From assembly GCF_947242115.1 (NCBI RefSeq), contig NC_074713.1, positions 29,250,697 through 29,314,696 of the forward strand: a DNA stretch of 64,000 nucleotides, given 5' to 3'. Source of the DNA: Biomphalaria glabrata (Eukaryota; Mollusca; Gastropoda; Planorbidae). Positions 14,001-25,530 of this stretch are shown piece after piece (the stretch's first letter is position 1; each line of letters opens with the position of its first letter). The notes beneath the pieces are model-generated. The model saw only the letters and a program-made list of their open reading frames with translations. It was not told the DNA's origin and did not search any database. Made by a program: the position numbers and the translations under genes.

Positions 14001-14714
14001 ATATGCTAGGACAAATTTGTACAAATACTCCTTCTTCCCTAGTGCTATTAGAGCATGGAATGGGTTGCCTGAGCTAGCCAGGAAAACCAGTGACTTGGCA
14101 GAATTTAATTCATTGGTTAATATGCATGACTAAATGCATGACGCGTAGGACGTAATCATCTTCTTTTTTGAAGTAACGTCTGTATTATATAAGAAGATAA
14201 GATTAGCACACATATATATATATATTAACATGCTAAATTCAATAGAATTAGTGAGATTGTTGTAACCATAAACACTTTTATTTTATTTAAAAAAGAAAAT
14301 TTTACCCTTCTTTGTCTTTGTTAATTTTAATATCAAATATCTTTAAAGTGCGCCAAGAGAATTTAATGAAATTTGAAATATACACATTTCATAATATGAT
14401 AAATTATTGTAGCAAACAGCATTGTTGTAACTTTTATAGGAAAAAAGTTGTAAAAATGTCAACTTTCACATAAACTTTTGTTAAGAAAAATTTAACAGAT
14501 TGGCTTCAAAAGCAAATAAAAATGATCTCTGATATCTTATGTTTACAAAAAGTTATAATAATTAGTCCTCAAATCAAATACAATATGCTAAAACTTTGAT
14601 GGAAATGACCACCCCTAAAAAAAGGGTAAAATGTGCTGACACACTTTTCAGCCATTTTTTGGGGAGAAAAAAAAATGGATCTAGGTCAGTTTATCGAAGT
14701 ACCTATTAAAATGT
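11055..14714. mobile_element. Possible DNA transposon bounded by 26-bp inverted repeats, hosting LINE copy 2
   Basis: ACATTTT...TAGGTACTTCGATAAA at 11055-11081 recurs inverted at 14688-14714 (TTTATCGAAGTACCTATTAA...). The two copies agree over about 26 bp apart from one small gap. The interior is very AT-rich, has no transposase I can see, and is split by LINE copy 2. A clear target-site duplication was not found, so the superfamily is open; a TIR transposon invaded later by the LINE is the simplest reading. Confidence 0.45.
12266..14202 (+). mobile_element. LINE copy 2 (CR1/Jockey-like), 5'-truncated
   Basis: This plus-strand copy is closely related to LINE copy 3. It starts inside the linker between endonuclease and RT (AAAGAAGCTTTGTAAACAG) and runs to the shared 3' end. 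The open frame 12463-13638 contains KASGPDG, RPVSLTS, LLDFSKAFDKVHH, SGVPQGTVLGPLLFLIYINDL and FADD, the RT fingers and palm motifs with the catalytic Asp pair. A TTA-to-TAA change at 13636 ends the frame. The C-terminal part is open again at 13702-14133. Compared with copy 3 only a handful of residues differ in the shared protein, so the insertions are recent. The 3' UTR has the hairpin-like tail ATCTTCTTTTTTGAAG at about 14157-14172. Confidence 0.93.
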
Positions 14715-14861
14715 TTTTAGAAGTTGAACGTATTTACTTATTTACCTGAAAATGTGAAATTACCGTACCGTATCGTCGCCGTATGAGGCGTATGAATAAT
14801 GATAGTAACAATAGTTATAAACTTATAATATAATCTAGATCTAGTCAATTATAGTCTTGCC
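14203..14861. other. AT-rich non-coding flank
   Basis: I find no gene. There is a TA-rich microsatellite at about 14211-14226, then AT-rich DNA that probably belongs to the element bounded at 14714. A short CpG-containing stretch follows (CCGTACCGTATCGTCGCCG near 14764). TCTAGATCT words begin at about 14833. Confidence 0.4.
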
Positions 14862-15810
14862 TTTTTTAAAAAAAGTTTTTTTATTATTAGATCTAGAATC
14901 TAGATTTAATTATTATATCCAGGCCCAAGGACTAGACCTAGTCAGGCTAGCTAGTCACAGCTAGTGCACTAGTCTAGTCAGTGGTATAGTCTAGAGTCTA
15001 GATCATCTCAGTAGACGAGGTAAGCTGACTACTTACTCTCGTGAAGAAGCGCCTCATAGCGGCTTCGGAGGTAAGCCCAAACGTGCACACGTGCCCTGGG
15101 CACCACGCCTGAGCCCTAATCACGCTCCCCAGTCCACCCCAGGAAGGAATTATCACTCACCCGGTCGCCCAATCTACTCTCCCAAGCAACCCCAAATGTT
15201 TCACCCAGGTGACTACATAATCCGGGACGGAAAGTAGACCACGGGCAGACTCTCCTCCTGACATGGCAATCCTTTATTTTTCCAGATTTTTTTTTCCTAA
15301 TGCTGTGATAACAACTGATCTTGAAGTTAGAGTGACATCAGTCTGCTCGCACTTTATGGATCTTCTGCGATAGATCCATCTTGGCGGCGGCGTATGTGAC
15401 AAGTCAAAAACTCGCTGTCAGAGTCACTCAAATTTATCACAGCATTAATTATTATTTTTCATTATTTATTTATTTTATTTTAATTATTTCCCCATCCTAC
15501 CCCTAAATTATTCACCCGCCACACCTTTTCCGCTCCAGGCTAGACTTAGTTGACCACATTGGAGATAGTTAAGGCGCGTCCTTTCATTTATCTTCCCTTG
15601 ACCGGGGCAAAGATACACACAGACTCTTTGATCTTATCGGCAGGATGTCTGACAGCCGCAGTGGACACCACCTTGTGTGGAATGCAAGTCACTCCTCCCC
15701 CCCCCCCCCTTTTCTCCTATGTCTCTCTTTGATCTAGGAGACCACGAGGACAAACACGCCCATTGACCTCCCAATGTGCGAATCCCATCTCTTGTTGGAC
15801 TTCACCCTTG

Positions 15811-15980
15811 TGTAAGATAATTCTAGGCCTAGGACGTTTCCTGTTTCCGCCCACATTTTCCAGGCCTGTATATATGGTAAATTAAAGCAAGTCAGACTCT
15901 CTCTTTCTCATTCGAGCTGAGCTATTGGACTATATCATTTATTCTCACTTTTACCTGGTGGTAAGCCGAACTTAATCACA
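15811..15980 (+). mobile_element. LTR-like/promoter-like block, probable retroelement fossil
   Basis: The block begins TGTAAGATAATTC and ends CTTAATCACA. It carries TGTATATATGG (a TATA-like box near 15867), followed about 25 bp on by a CT-rich start-like stretch. This resembles a short LTR or a strong promoter. No partner copy lies in the window. The proline-rich open stretch at 17151-17381 lies downstream, but its relation is unproven. Treat as a low-confidence fossil. Confidence 0.25.
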
Positions 15981-16752
15981 AGTTCCATCTTAATTACTTT
16001 TGTGCTATTTCCATTGGATATTATCATGTGTATTTTATTATTTCACTTATATTTAATTAGTGCATTGTGTATTTCTCACTGGCATAAGTAGAGAACATAG
16101 ACATGTCCTATGTATGTATTTATGAATTGCATTAATCTATTAATGCTACGTTGCTCAATTGATCGTTGATGCAACCATGTATATATTTGTACATCTTATT
16201 TTATTTCCTTCATCTCGGTTGGCCGCCTTGATAATTTTTCTAGCGCACTAATACTGCGTCTAGAAAAGAGATACGAGTTATCTCCCCTGTAGTGAATTGT
16301 CTCCCCTGTACTCATTTTACTCTAATGAGAGTTGCGCCGCTTGAAGGGACACCCTCTCCATTCAAGCACGCTCCATTGTTCTCGACCCACGGTCATATGT
16401 AAACAAACCGCCTGGGTCGCTAACCACCGCCCATTCCCCCCCCCCTACTTTCTCTATCCACCTGTGTTATTTATTTGAGATTATTATTTCCCCTTCTATG
16501 TACATTTGTATATTATTACTTTCCCTTTTATGTACCTTTTTATATTGCTACTATCAGCCATCTATTTTCCAAATCCCATTTGTCATCATCTCCTCATTGT
16601 GCTCTAAAGCAATTCCACCAATCTGATGAATGCACCTCAGTCGAGGGCATCGATAAGATGCATGAGAGACATGTCCTAACTTGTCTTTATTTCTCCGCAG
16701 CCTCCCTCAGGTGTCTGCCTATTTATTGGATCAACGATCTATTTACCTGCCT

Positions 16753-16912
16753 ATTTATGTGCTAAGTGCTATTCAGCATTGCACTTTCCTACTGAGACCT
16801 GCCTATTTATTCGCTATCGAGAATCAACTACTATTTATGTGCTGAGTGCTATCCAGCATCGCACTTTCCTACTGAGACCTGCCTATTTGCCGCTTAGTGT
16901 CCACTCGACACT
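16753..16912 (+). repeat. 80-bp tandem duplication
   Basis: ATTTATGTGCT(A/G)AGTGCTAT(T/C)CAGCAT followed by GCACTTTCCTACTGAGACC occurs at 16753 and again at 16833, giving two units of 80 bp. Related shorter words (CTCGACACTACTCAACT) repeat further right at about 16902 and 16947. The open frames across here (16475-17024) follow the repeat and are not supported as genes. Confidence 0.8.
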
Positions 16913-17684
16913 ACTCAACTATTTGCTATTTGCTGTTCATTGTCTTCTCGACACTACTCAACTCTACTACCTGGCGCTATCGGCCTTGCCCGCCTATTCG
17001 ACAGCCCACCTGTCAACTTATTAGGTGCGACGTCCCTATAGACTAGATCTGTGTGAGACGTCATAGCTACGCCAAGCCCTCTGCAACTCACTGGACTTAT
17101 CCTGTCAACTACGCTGCCCACGGCAGATCAGCTCTGCCCGCAGTAACCTTGTGCCCACGGTAGCCGGCCACCCGCCCTATTGTGCCCACTACAGATATCA
17201 GAACTTGGGATTGAGACTCCACAAGAACTATATCACTGGCGTCCCTCTACCCGCTAGAGTGCCACCTCCAGCTGCAGAACCTCAAGCTAGGACACAGCCA
17301 GTTGCGACCTCAACAGGAAAACCAGCTAAGTCAGAGGACAAAGTGACATACTCTCTTATTAGGTGCCATATTAACTATTAGATCTAGATAATTGGAATAA
17401 TTAGTTAGAATCTTACAATCTACCACTAGCCTGACTAGGTCTAGTCCCTTGGCAGAAGCAGCATAGATTTAGATCAAAAGTAGATTAGTATTAGTAATTA
17501 GATCTATAATTATAATCTATAATAGGATTATCAGATATAATATATAATATTCTACTAGATCTAGTAAAGTCTAGATTCTAGATCTAATTAAATTTAGATT
17601 CTAGATTTAATAATAAAAAAACTTATTTTTAAAAAAGTAGATGATTCTAGCTAGGGGCAGGGCTCACTTCTATGATCTAGCACT

Positions 17685-20300
17685 TCTTATCTTCTTATAT
17701 AATACAGACGTTACTTCAAAAAAGAAGATGATTACGTGCTACGCGTCATGCATTTAGTCATGCATATTAACCAATGACTTAAATTCTGCCAAGTCACTGG
17801 TTTTCCTGGCTAGCTCAGGCAACCCATTCCATGCTCTAATAGCACTAGGGAAGAAGGAGTATTTGTACAAATTTGTCCTAGCATATGGGACGAGGAATGT
17901 GCCTTTATCTTTGTGTCTTTCAGAGTATTTTATTAAATTTTGTTTTTGTATTTGAAGATTATGGTTCAGTGTTTTATGTATGATTGCTACTTTACTTTTG
18001 AGCCTTCTGACCTGAAGGCTTTCTACATTTAGTGATTTTACTAAAGGTGTTACTCTAGTCAAATGTGAATATTCGTTTGTTATGAATCTCACTGCTCTAT
18101 TTTGTGTCTGTTCCAGTTTCTTAATGTTTTCTTGAGTTGAGGGGTCCCAAACGGAGGATGCATATTCTATTATTGGCCTAACCAAGGTTAAGTAACATTT
18201 TAGTTTTATGTTCTTATTTGATTTATAGAAATTTCTTTTAATAAATCCTAATGCTTTGTTTGATTTTTTTGTAGTTTCATCAATATGTGGATTCCATGAT
18301 AGTTTTTCATTTATTATAACACCTAGGTATTTTGCGTTTTTAGTCTGTGATACTGGTTTGCCATGAATAAGATAAGTGGAATTAATTTGTTTTAGTTTTT
18401 TTGTTACTCTTAACAACTGACATTTTTCTGGGTGGAAAGACATGCTCCAATTTGATTCCCATTTCTGTAATTCATCTAATTCTCTTTGTAAAATATCTGT
18501 GTCTTGTGTTGTTTTTATTGTTCTATATATTATGCAATCGTCTGCAAATAATCTGACTTTTGTTCCTGAACTAATGCAATTTGGTAAATCATTTATGTAA
18601 ATTAAAAATAGTAGTGGACCCAAGACTGTACCTTGAGGTACACCTGAGTTTACTGTTATCGGTGTTGATTTAGAGCCATTTATTATTACAGTTTGTTCTC
18701 TCCCTATCAGAAAGTCTTTAATCCACTGATGCAGTGGACCATTAATGCCGAAATATTTTAATTTTTTAAGAAAACTATGGTGGTGAACTTTGTCAAAAGC
18801 CTTAGAAAAATCTAGTAAGATAGCATCTATTTGTTCACTATTATCTAAACCTTTTGAAAAATCATCAATTAGTCCTATTAGTTGTGTTTCACATGATCTA
18901 TATTTCCTAAAGCCATGTTGGTATGGTGTGAGGACATTATGTTTGTTTAAGTGGTTTATGATGTTGCTACATATTATGTGTTCTAGGATTTTACATGTGA
19001 TGCTGGTAAGTGATACTGGTCTGTAGTTTCCTGGGTCAGATTTTTCTCCTTTTTTAAATAGGGGGGTGACATTAGCTTCTTTCCAGTCCTTTGGTACTCT
19101 GCCCTGGTTAAGTGAAGCCTGAAAGAGTATTTTGAACACTGGGGCTAGCCCATTGCTTAGTTCTTTGAGTAATCTAGCTGGAATACCATCAGGTCCAGAA
19201 GCTTTATTTGGTTTGGTGTTGGCTAATAGTTTTTGAATTCCATTTTCTTGTACTACTATATCTTCTATGTTGTTTACTTGGTTCAAATTCAGTAATATGT
19301 CTTTGTCTCCTGGGGCTGAGAATGCTGATGCAAAGTATTTGTTTAGGATGCTTGCTTTAGTTTCATTATCATTATGTGTTATGTTATGTTCATCTTTTAA
19401 TGGCGCTATGCCTGTTGTTTCCATTTTCTTAGACTTAATGTATGACCATAGGTTTTTGTTGTTATCTTTAGATATTGCATTGTTTATGTATTCACTCTGC
19501 AGCTGTCTGCTTACTTTTTGGGTTAAGTGTTTAATTTTTATATACTTTTTGTAAACTCTTTCTGCATTAGTTTCTTTAAATTTTCTATAGAGGTTTTCCT
19601 TCTGTTTACAAAGCTTCTTTCGTCTATTATTAAACCAGCATTTATTTATTTTGTTTGATGTGTATTTAGTTGGTATATGATTTTCTATAATGCTTTTAAG
19701 ATGGTTTTTAATGAAATTCCAGAGGTCATCGACTGGTTGGTTAATGTCTTTTTCTAATAAGAATGTTTGTTGAAAGTTTAGTGCAGCTTGGTGTAGTTGT
19801 GTCAGGTTACATTTATTCCAGAGTAAGATTTTTCTTTTGGGTTTTGTATTGGCTACTGCTTTTATCTGACTGTGTATTTTTATGATCTCATGGTCTGATA
19901 GACCAGGGATAATTTCATAATCAACTACTAATCCAGGTCTGTTGGTTAAGAAGAGATCTAATGTGTTGTTTAATCTAGTTGGCTTTTTAATGATTTGATC
20001 TAAACTTAGGTTGTGTAAAGTTTCTATGAAAAGCTCATTTATGTCCTTAAGGTTTTGGTGTTTATCTATGGTTAGTGTTTTCCAATTTATATCAGGTAGG
20101 TTGAAATCACCCATAATCCAAAAAACTGCATTTTTATTTGTCTCTTTAAGTGTAGTAATCTGATTACATAGTTCCTGCATGTATTCTAAACTAGAATTTG
20201 GTGGTCTGTAAATGCTGCCTATTATTAGGGATGTTGAGGTGGTATTAATTTTACAAAATGTTGATTCTACATTTTTTGAGTTAGGTAAGGTAATAATCAA
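17685..20300 (-). mobile_element. LINE copy 3, best-preserved copy, RT open frame of 848 codons
   Basis: This is a minus-strand non-LTR retrotransposon. The frame 20300-17754 is uninterrupted. It holds the C-terminal part of an APE-type endonuclease (GDFN at residues 64-67, GLSDHE with the catalytic-type SDH at 135-137) and a Cys/basic linker (CWFNNRRKKLCKQKENLYRK). The reverse transcriptase follows, with KASGPDG near 366, DFSKAFD at 497-503, SGVPQG at 552-557 and FADD at 585-588. The C-terminus has the EYASSVWDP and RAVRFI motifs usual in this group. These motifs place it in the CR1/Jockey superclade; I cannot fix the clade. The frame has no ATG start, a stop lies just upstream and the first part of the endonuclease is missing, so the copy is 5'-truncated. 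The 3' UTR ends with the CTTC/GAAG hairpin-like tail. The lack of breaks implies a young insertion. Confidence 0.95.
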
Positions 20301-21351
20301 AATTGATTAAAGTAACACCTTTTCAAGTAATCATTTAAAGTTTAAAATCACTACAATTTTTTTCAACAATTATTTTGTGTATGAAATGGTGTATCGGAAA
20401 ATGCCGGGTACATGAAATAAGCTAGTCCTAAAAAACAACACAGATCTTGGGTAAAATACTCATCAAATAAAGTACTGTAAATGTGTAGTTTCACGCCCTA
20501 GTTTCAGGTCTTTTCTTTTTATAGCCTCTATCGGGTTATATCCCAACTACCCGTATTTTTGTGCAGAATTTTTTTCTCTATCAGGTACACTTAAAATTAT
20601 AGCATAATAATGTCAGTTTAATTTTAAAGAGAGAACTGAAAAATACAAAGATATATAGGGAAAAAAGCGACTTCCGGCCCAATACTTTTAAATCAAAGAA
20701 ACAAAACGGACTAGTCCAACAAACCCTATTTCATTTCTACTTGAATCCAGATGTAATTATAAAACTAAATAAAATACAAACATGCCGAAAATAAGCGCAT
20801 CTTTCAACAGTTTTATGAAACAAATGATGAAAAAGTTGTTAGACTCTTGTTGTAAATTGAAGTTCGCTTGATTTTGAAAGGGGTTTGTTAATGGTTTATG
20901 GCATTTTTTTAAGCTTTTAAATAATTTTTAATTATTTTTTTTTTTGAGAAACGGTAAGATTCAACAATTGGCGATGACTTAATAAAGCTGGCTAAAAAAA
21001 ATTGTTTTACATGGTAGGCATCTAACACAAATGAATGAAACGAACCTTTCATTGATTATATCATTTTCTCTTTTATCGAGATATTAAATCTATTTTAAAG
21101 AGTTTTACAATCTCACATAACTTGTTTGTTGACAAATGAATTACTGCCCAAGGACACCGATATCTATGCAATTCACATAACAATGCTCTATGAAGAAATT
21201 AAGATTCGCTTCTAAAATAAAAAAAAAATATAGGCTATATATAAATGACAATTATTAAACATCTGTTACTGACGTTCAAATTGAGTTGCATGAAAAAATA
21301 AATGTCCAAAATCATGTCTTCAGTAAAAAGAATGTAAACATAGGAGGCACA
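20301..21351. other. Intergenic, no gene seen
   Basis: AT-rich sequence with several homopolymer runs. I see no motif, repeat or splice-like structure I can support. Confidence 0.5.
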
Positions 21352-21527
21352 CAGTGGCGTAGCTAGGGTGGGGTGGGGGGGATTTGAAAATCCTCCAGGC
21401 CCCCATTTAAAGGGGGGGACCAAATTATTGCTTTTTTAATTAATTAAATATTACGCAAAATGCATCAGCCTCCTAAGATGTCAAGCCCCCTGGCCCCAAA
21501 CGATGGAAATTCCTAGCTACGCCCCTA
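21352..21527. mobile_element. Small hAT-like MITE
   Basis: A segment of about 176 bp begins CAGTGGCGTAGCTAGG and ends CCTAGCTACGCCCCTAG, near-perfect terminal inverted repeats. CAGTGGCGTAGC is a common hAT-type terminus. The flanks GAGGCACA and GAGCCAGA could be a decayed 8-bp target duplication. There is no coding capacity, and G- and C-runs fill the interior. Confidence 0.65.
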
Positions 21528-23811
21528 GAGCCAGAACAGAGATGTGGCTGCATTTAAATGTTTCAGTAAAATTCCAAACTTTGGTCGTAAATGGAAGTAT
21601 GTTTTAGCAATTCCATCAACATACATGGTTAGCCTAGATTTAGTGTGTAACAAAGTTAATGAATAAGCAAAGAAATAGACTGGATGTAGCAAATAGAGGA
21701 GACCTTCGCCTTGCCTTGGCTAACTTAAAGCTTGAAATTTTTAATATTGTCCGACTACACTAGGCACAAGGTTACAATTAGCTTAATTTCATTTTGTAGT
21801 GAATTCAGCAATAATAATATTTATATTCAAAATTAAAACTAAATTTACAATTAAACCTAAAAACAGTAGGCCCTAATATTCAAAACTTCAAACGGAGACT
21901 ATTCTTAGGATTTGAAAGAAAGTCTTTACAATTAATTTTTGTGTGTAATCACTGCAAATTATTTGACATAAGTTTTGCATAATGATAATATTGGCTGTTT
22001 TTGCCTTTAATTCCGAAGATTACAGCTGAGTCCAGTGTTTCACAAAACTACGCAAACCCAACTGCGACCTACATATTTTCCAGAATTTTATGCAGACAAA
22101 GCTGTTGTATGCTGGCTTTTCTTTGAGTATCAAATGTTTGTCCTGCAGTTTTTGTAAGAGCTCTCGAACTGTTTCTCTCAGAGGCTATCTGCTGCCAGAG
22201 AATGCTGCCACGTACTTTCCTCTATGCCAGTGAGAGCGAAATGGCGCCTGAATAAATCTTTATAGCTCTCACGGGGGAGAGGGGCACCTCAAAGCTCGTC
22301 AGTCATAGGCCAAGGAGTTCACAACAATCGCCTTTGGCATGCGTTCGTCTCCCAAGCGGGATAAGTGTTATTGACAGCATAAAAATTAATAGATAGATGA
22401 TATTTTGTTCAAATTTGCCTTCTCACGATTCTTTATAATTGTTTTTCTTAGAGAGGGGCGCTGGCGGATTTTTTAAAAGAAAAAATTCGAAAAGGGGGCG
22501 GTATGCCAAAAAAGGTTGAAGACCACTGGTCTAGTCTATAAAGAGATGATACTCATCTGAATTCTTTTAGATTGGAAATTAAAAGTTAAGAGTAGATGTG
22601 CTTTTCTTTTGAAATGTTTCCTTCAAGGGATGCTACTCCAGTGCAAAACCTATAGAATTTATAAATAATAATAATAGATCTAGACTCTAGTCTAGCCCCC
22701 TCTGTGCTCTAGAGTCTAGACTCTAGATTACATTAGGTAGATTAAATGATAGATCTAATCTAGTCAAATCTAGTCTACCTCTTGGGTATTACCCTATATG
22801 CAGTGATCTTTGAGTCCATATGAGATGAGTAATGTGCTCATCTTTGATCAGGAAGGAGGGGATGCTAGTATATTAATATATTATATCTATAATATATGAT
22901 CAAAAATAATGATGCAGTTCTAGAAGACTAGATCTGACAATGTAGCCTAGGGTCTACAAGCAATTAGAATAGAAATAGTCCCCACTGTATCTGTATGAAA
23001 ACATATTTAAATGCCTCCACCCTTTTTTATTTTCAAATAATTTTCCATTCGGTCATCCTCTGCATGATAGAAACAGCTTGTGTTCTGTTGTCACAGCTAC
23101 TTTCTCACAAAACATTCACAACAAACAATGACGCAATATAAATATATTAGCACATCCTTCTTTTTAAAGCTGTTATCAGTGAAGGTACCAAGGCCGTCAC
23201 CAAGTACGCCACCAGCAAATAAATGAATAAAACACCCTTTTCACCCAACACAACTGCCCTTTTTAGGGCCTCCACTTTGTTTACGATTAGACTTGGGTAA
23301 TTCACTATCCAATCGAGACTCTACAACACGTGTTTATTTTTATGGGGGATATTTTTTTTTTTCTTCTCATCAAGATAACCGTTATATTCTATATATAAAG
23401 ATAATAATAGTCTTATGGAACACACACAAGGCCTGCTTCATTGTTTTCTCAAACATAGATCTATATACTATTGCATTATACAATTTAATATTAGTAAGTT
23501 AAAGACAGGTATTTTATGTTACGGACACTCGTCAAATATTAATTTCGCTTGACAAACGGAGCAAAAATGGTGAAGTCTTTGTTAAGAGGTGGGAGGCAGA
23601 GTACGAGGAGCATGGACCAATCAGAAAGCAAACACAAATTATAGGCTAAAGAATGTGCCTCTAGCAAAGCCGGGGGACAAACTGCATAGTCACAGTCACA
23701 GATAGTTTATTTTGGATCATTCTGCTCTATTAACAAAGCAAGGAATACTTGTAAATGATGAAATTGACGGGACTATGTAGCTATATATACATGTCCCTCA
23801 ATATTGTTAAT
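21528..23811. other. Intergenic, mostly unassigned
   Basis: I find no supported gene. A possible decayed hAT-type MITE lies between CAGTGTTTCACAAAACTACG (22033) and GGTTGAAGACCACTG (ends about 22534); both ends look like hAT termini, but they are not each other's inverted copies. A TCTAGATCT patch fills 22674-22785. An open stretch at 23293-23502 shows no recognisable motif. Confidence 0.4.
23781..23790 (+). promoter_or_regulatory. TATA-like element upstream of 5S rRNA
   Basis: CTATATATAC lies 22-31 bp before the first transcribed base. Arthropod and mollusc 5S genes often carry such an upstream TATA-like box that helps RNA polymerase III initiation. Position is the only evidence. Confidence 0.45.
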
Positions 23812-23930
23812 GTCTACGGCCATACCACGTTGAAAATACCGGTTCTCGTCCGATCACCGAAGTCAAGCAACGTCGGGCGTGGTTAGTACTTAGATGGGTG
23901 ACCGCTTGGAAACACCACGTGTTGTAGACA
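23812..23930 (+). rRNA. 5S ribosomal RNA gene
   Basis: The sequence starts GTCTACGGCCATACCACGTT and continues with GTTCTCGTCCGATCACCGAA, AGTCAAGCAACGTCGGG, TTAGTACTTAGATGGGTGACC and ends TGTTGTAGAC. The length is about 119 nt, typical of metazoan 5S rRNA. The internal control region (A box, intermediate element and C box, roughly nucleotides 45-95) is intact by eye. The helix formed by CGTGG and CCACG is kept by paired changes relative to the usual CCTGG/CCAGG. A TATA-like word (CTATATATAC, 23781-23790) sits about 22-31 bp upstream, as in many invertebrate 5S genes, and a T-run follows. It appears as a single copy here. A 5S-derived SINE is the alternative, but no SINE body follows. Confidence 0.93.
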
Positions 23931-23931
23931 C

Positions 23932-23949
23932 TTTTTTTTTTTTTTTTTT
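23932..23949 (+). terminator. RNA polymerase III T-run terminator
   Basis: There are eighteen consecutive T residues immediately after the 5S rRNA end. Polymerase III stops at runs of four or more T, so this is far more than needed. Confidence 0.8.
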
Positions 23950-24224
23950 CTTACCCCCACCCACCCCTTTAGCTTATTATTTTTTTCTCCCATTCTTTTA
24001 TTTGAGAGTAGTGCGTGAGAGATAATTTGGTTTAACATATATTATTTATATATACCATGGGCGTAGCCAGGAAGGGGTTTTGGGGTTCAAACCCCCCCCC
24101 TTCCCCTGAAATGAAATCCCCCCCTGAGGGGAGAGGATCGGAACTTAGTGAATGATTTTTTGCTTTGATTTTGTTTAGTTTAGGTGAGATTTTAATACTA
24201 AACCATCAATTGCCCCAGCACAAC

Positions 24225-24990
24225 CAATGGGGTTTTGAGTTTAAAACCCCTTACCAGGGGGTTTTGAGCTTAAACCCCCTAATTGGGGTTTTTGCAGTTA
24301 ACCCCCCCCCCTCTTCTACAAAACAAAAAAAAAAATGCAAACAAAAATCCCCTAATTCCAAGAGCACAGTTAAGGGAGATTTTGATTTTAAAACCCCCTC
24401 CAAAATTTACGATAAACCCCCTCTTCAATATAAAAAAAGTTACCCACTCAAAATGTTATGAGCATGGCTAAATGGGTTTTGACTTAGTTTTTAGTATAAA
24501 CCCAACTTTAGCGAGGTTTGAAGGTAAAAAATACCTCTTTAATAATAAAAAAAAAGCAAATTATACACTCAAAATGTTTTGAGTGTAGTCAAAGGGGTTT
24601 TGAGTTTAAACTCCCCTCCAGTGGAGTTTGAAGCTAAAAAGTACCTCTTCAATATAAATAAAAGCAAATTACTCACACTAAAATCTATGAACGCAACCAA
24701 AGGGGTTTTGAGTTTAAACCCACCACCAGGGGGGTTTGAGTCTAAAAAATACATCTTCAGTGTAAGAAAAAAAGCAAATTACGCACTCAAAATGCTATGA
24801 GCGTTGCCAAAAGAGGTTTTGAGTTTAAACCCCCATTCAGGGGGGTTTAATGCTAAAAATGCCTCTTCAATATAAAAAAAAAAGCAAATTACACACTAAA
24901 ATTATTTGATTGTAGCCAATCCAATCGCGGGTTTTGAGTTTAAACCCCTCTTCTAAAGATGGCGTTTGTTTAAAGTTTAAAACCCCTCCA
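24225..24990 (+). repeat. Tandem units of about 110 bp with GGGGTTTTGAGTTTAAAC cores
   Basis: Units repeat GGGGTTTTGAGTTTAAACCC, then a G-run, then TCTAAAAAATACCTCTTCA, AAGCAAATTAC and CACTCAAAATG. Starts at about 24475, 24594, 24702, 24813 and 24927 give periods of 108-119 bp. C-runs and G-runs within a unit are complementary, so each unit can fold. The open stretches on both strands here are low-complexity by-products of the repeat. Confidence 0.85.
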
Positions 24991-25174
24991 GTTTAAGATC
25001 CCCCTACAGAGCATTTTGAGGTGGAAAACCCCCAACAGATGATTTTGACGATAAAACTTCTCTTTTCGATATAAAATCTAAAGCAAACTACAGTCACTTA
25101 ATTCCAAGAGCGAGCGTATTTAAGAGTGGTTACACATTTTTACCAGTGGCAGGGCTCCCTTAATAAACTGCAGT

Positions 25175-25530
25175 GAATAGTCATCTGCCGAAATTGAAAA
25201 ACACTAAATGTGGCTCAACAAAGATGGCTAATACAGATTTTAGGAGTCAGTTATAGAGATCGGGTTTAAAACAAGGAAATCCTATGCCGAACTGGGAGTC
25301 GACCCTTTAGTAAGATTGTGAGAGAGCGATGCATGAGGTTAGCGGGACATGTTCTCCGACAAAATGAATTACACATAAGAAGAGTTGCAATGATATCCTA
25401 GTACAACTTGACGCCACTCATTCATTGAGGTCCTGATGGCAGGTGGGAAGAGGCTTCAGACATTACCAGTGACAAATTTTCATGGAAACAGCTTGACGTC
25501 AAATGCTCCGAAAGGCGCGGTAGGGTCTAA
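25175..25530 (+). pseudogene. LINE C-terminal relic captured inside the hAT element
   Basis: Nucleotide-level similarity to 41920-42315 runs from GTCATCTGCCGAAATTGA through AATGTGGCTCAACAA, ACAGATTTTAGGAGTCAG and GAAATCCTATGCCGAACTGG to GGCGCGG(T)AGGGTCTAAGTC. Its counterpart encodes the C-terminal domain typical of endonuclease/RT-type LINEs. Several frame breaks are visible. It is oriented plus. Confidence 0.75.

Larger units (their letters stand above)
14862..17636. mobile_element. Segment bounded by long, interrupted inverted repeats
   Basis: Two blocks in the left arm (14862-14913 and 14924-14950) recur inverted and in mirrored order on the right (17585-17636 and 17426-17452). The outer block matches over about 52 nt with few differences; the inner block (CTAGCCTGACTAGGTCTAGT) is nearly identical. 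The right arm carries about 120 nt extra between its blocks. The interior is unlike its surroundings: less AT-rich and pyrimidine-rich on the plus strand, with a TATA-like promoter-type region near 15865. I recognise no transposase. It could be a nonautonomous DNA element, or a retroelement relic caught inside an inverted duplication. Confidence 0.5.

Noticed and set aside
16475-17381. Three plus-strand open frames of 76-96 codons
   Set aside because: They follow an 80-bp duplication and pyrimidine-rich bias, and no domain is recognisable. A link to the retroelement-like block is possible but unsupported.
24165-24800. Several small open frames rich in Pro, Gly and Lys
   Set aside because: By-products of the roughly 110-bp hAT-internal repeat with C- and G-runs.
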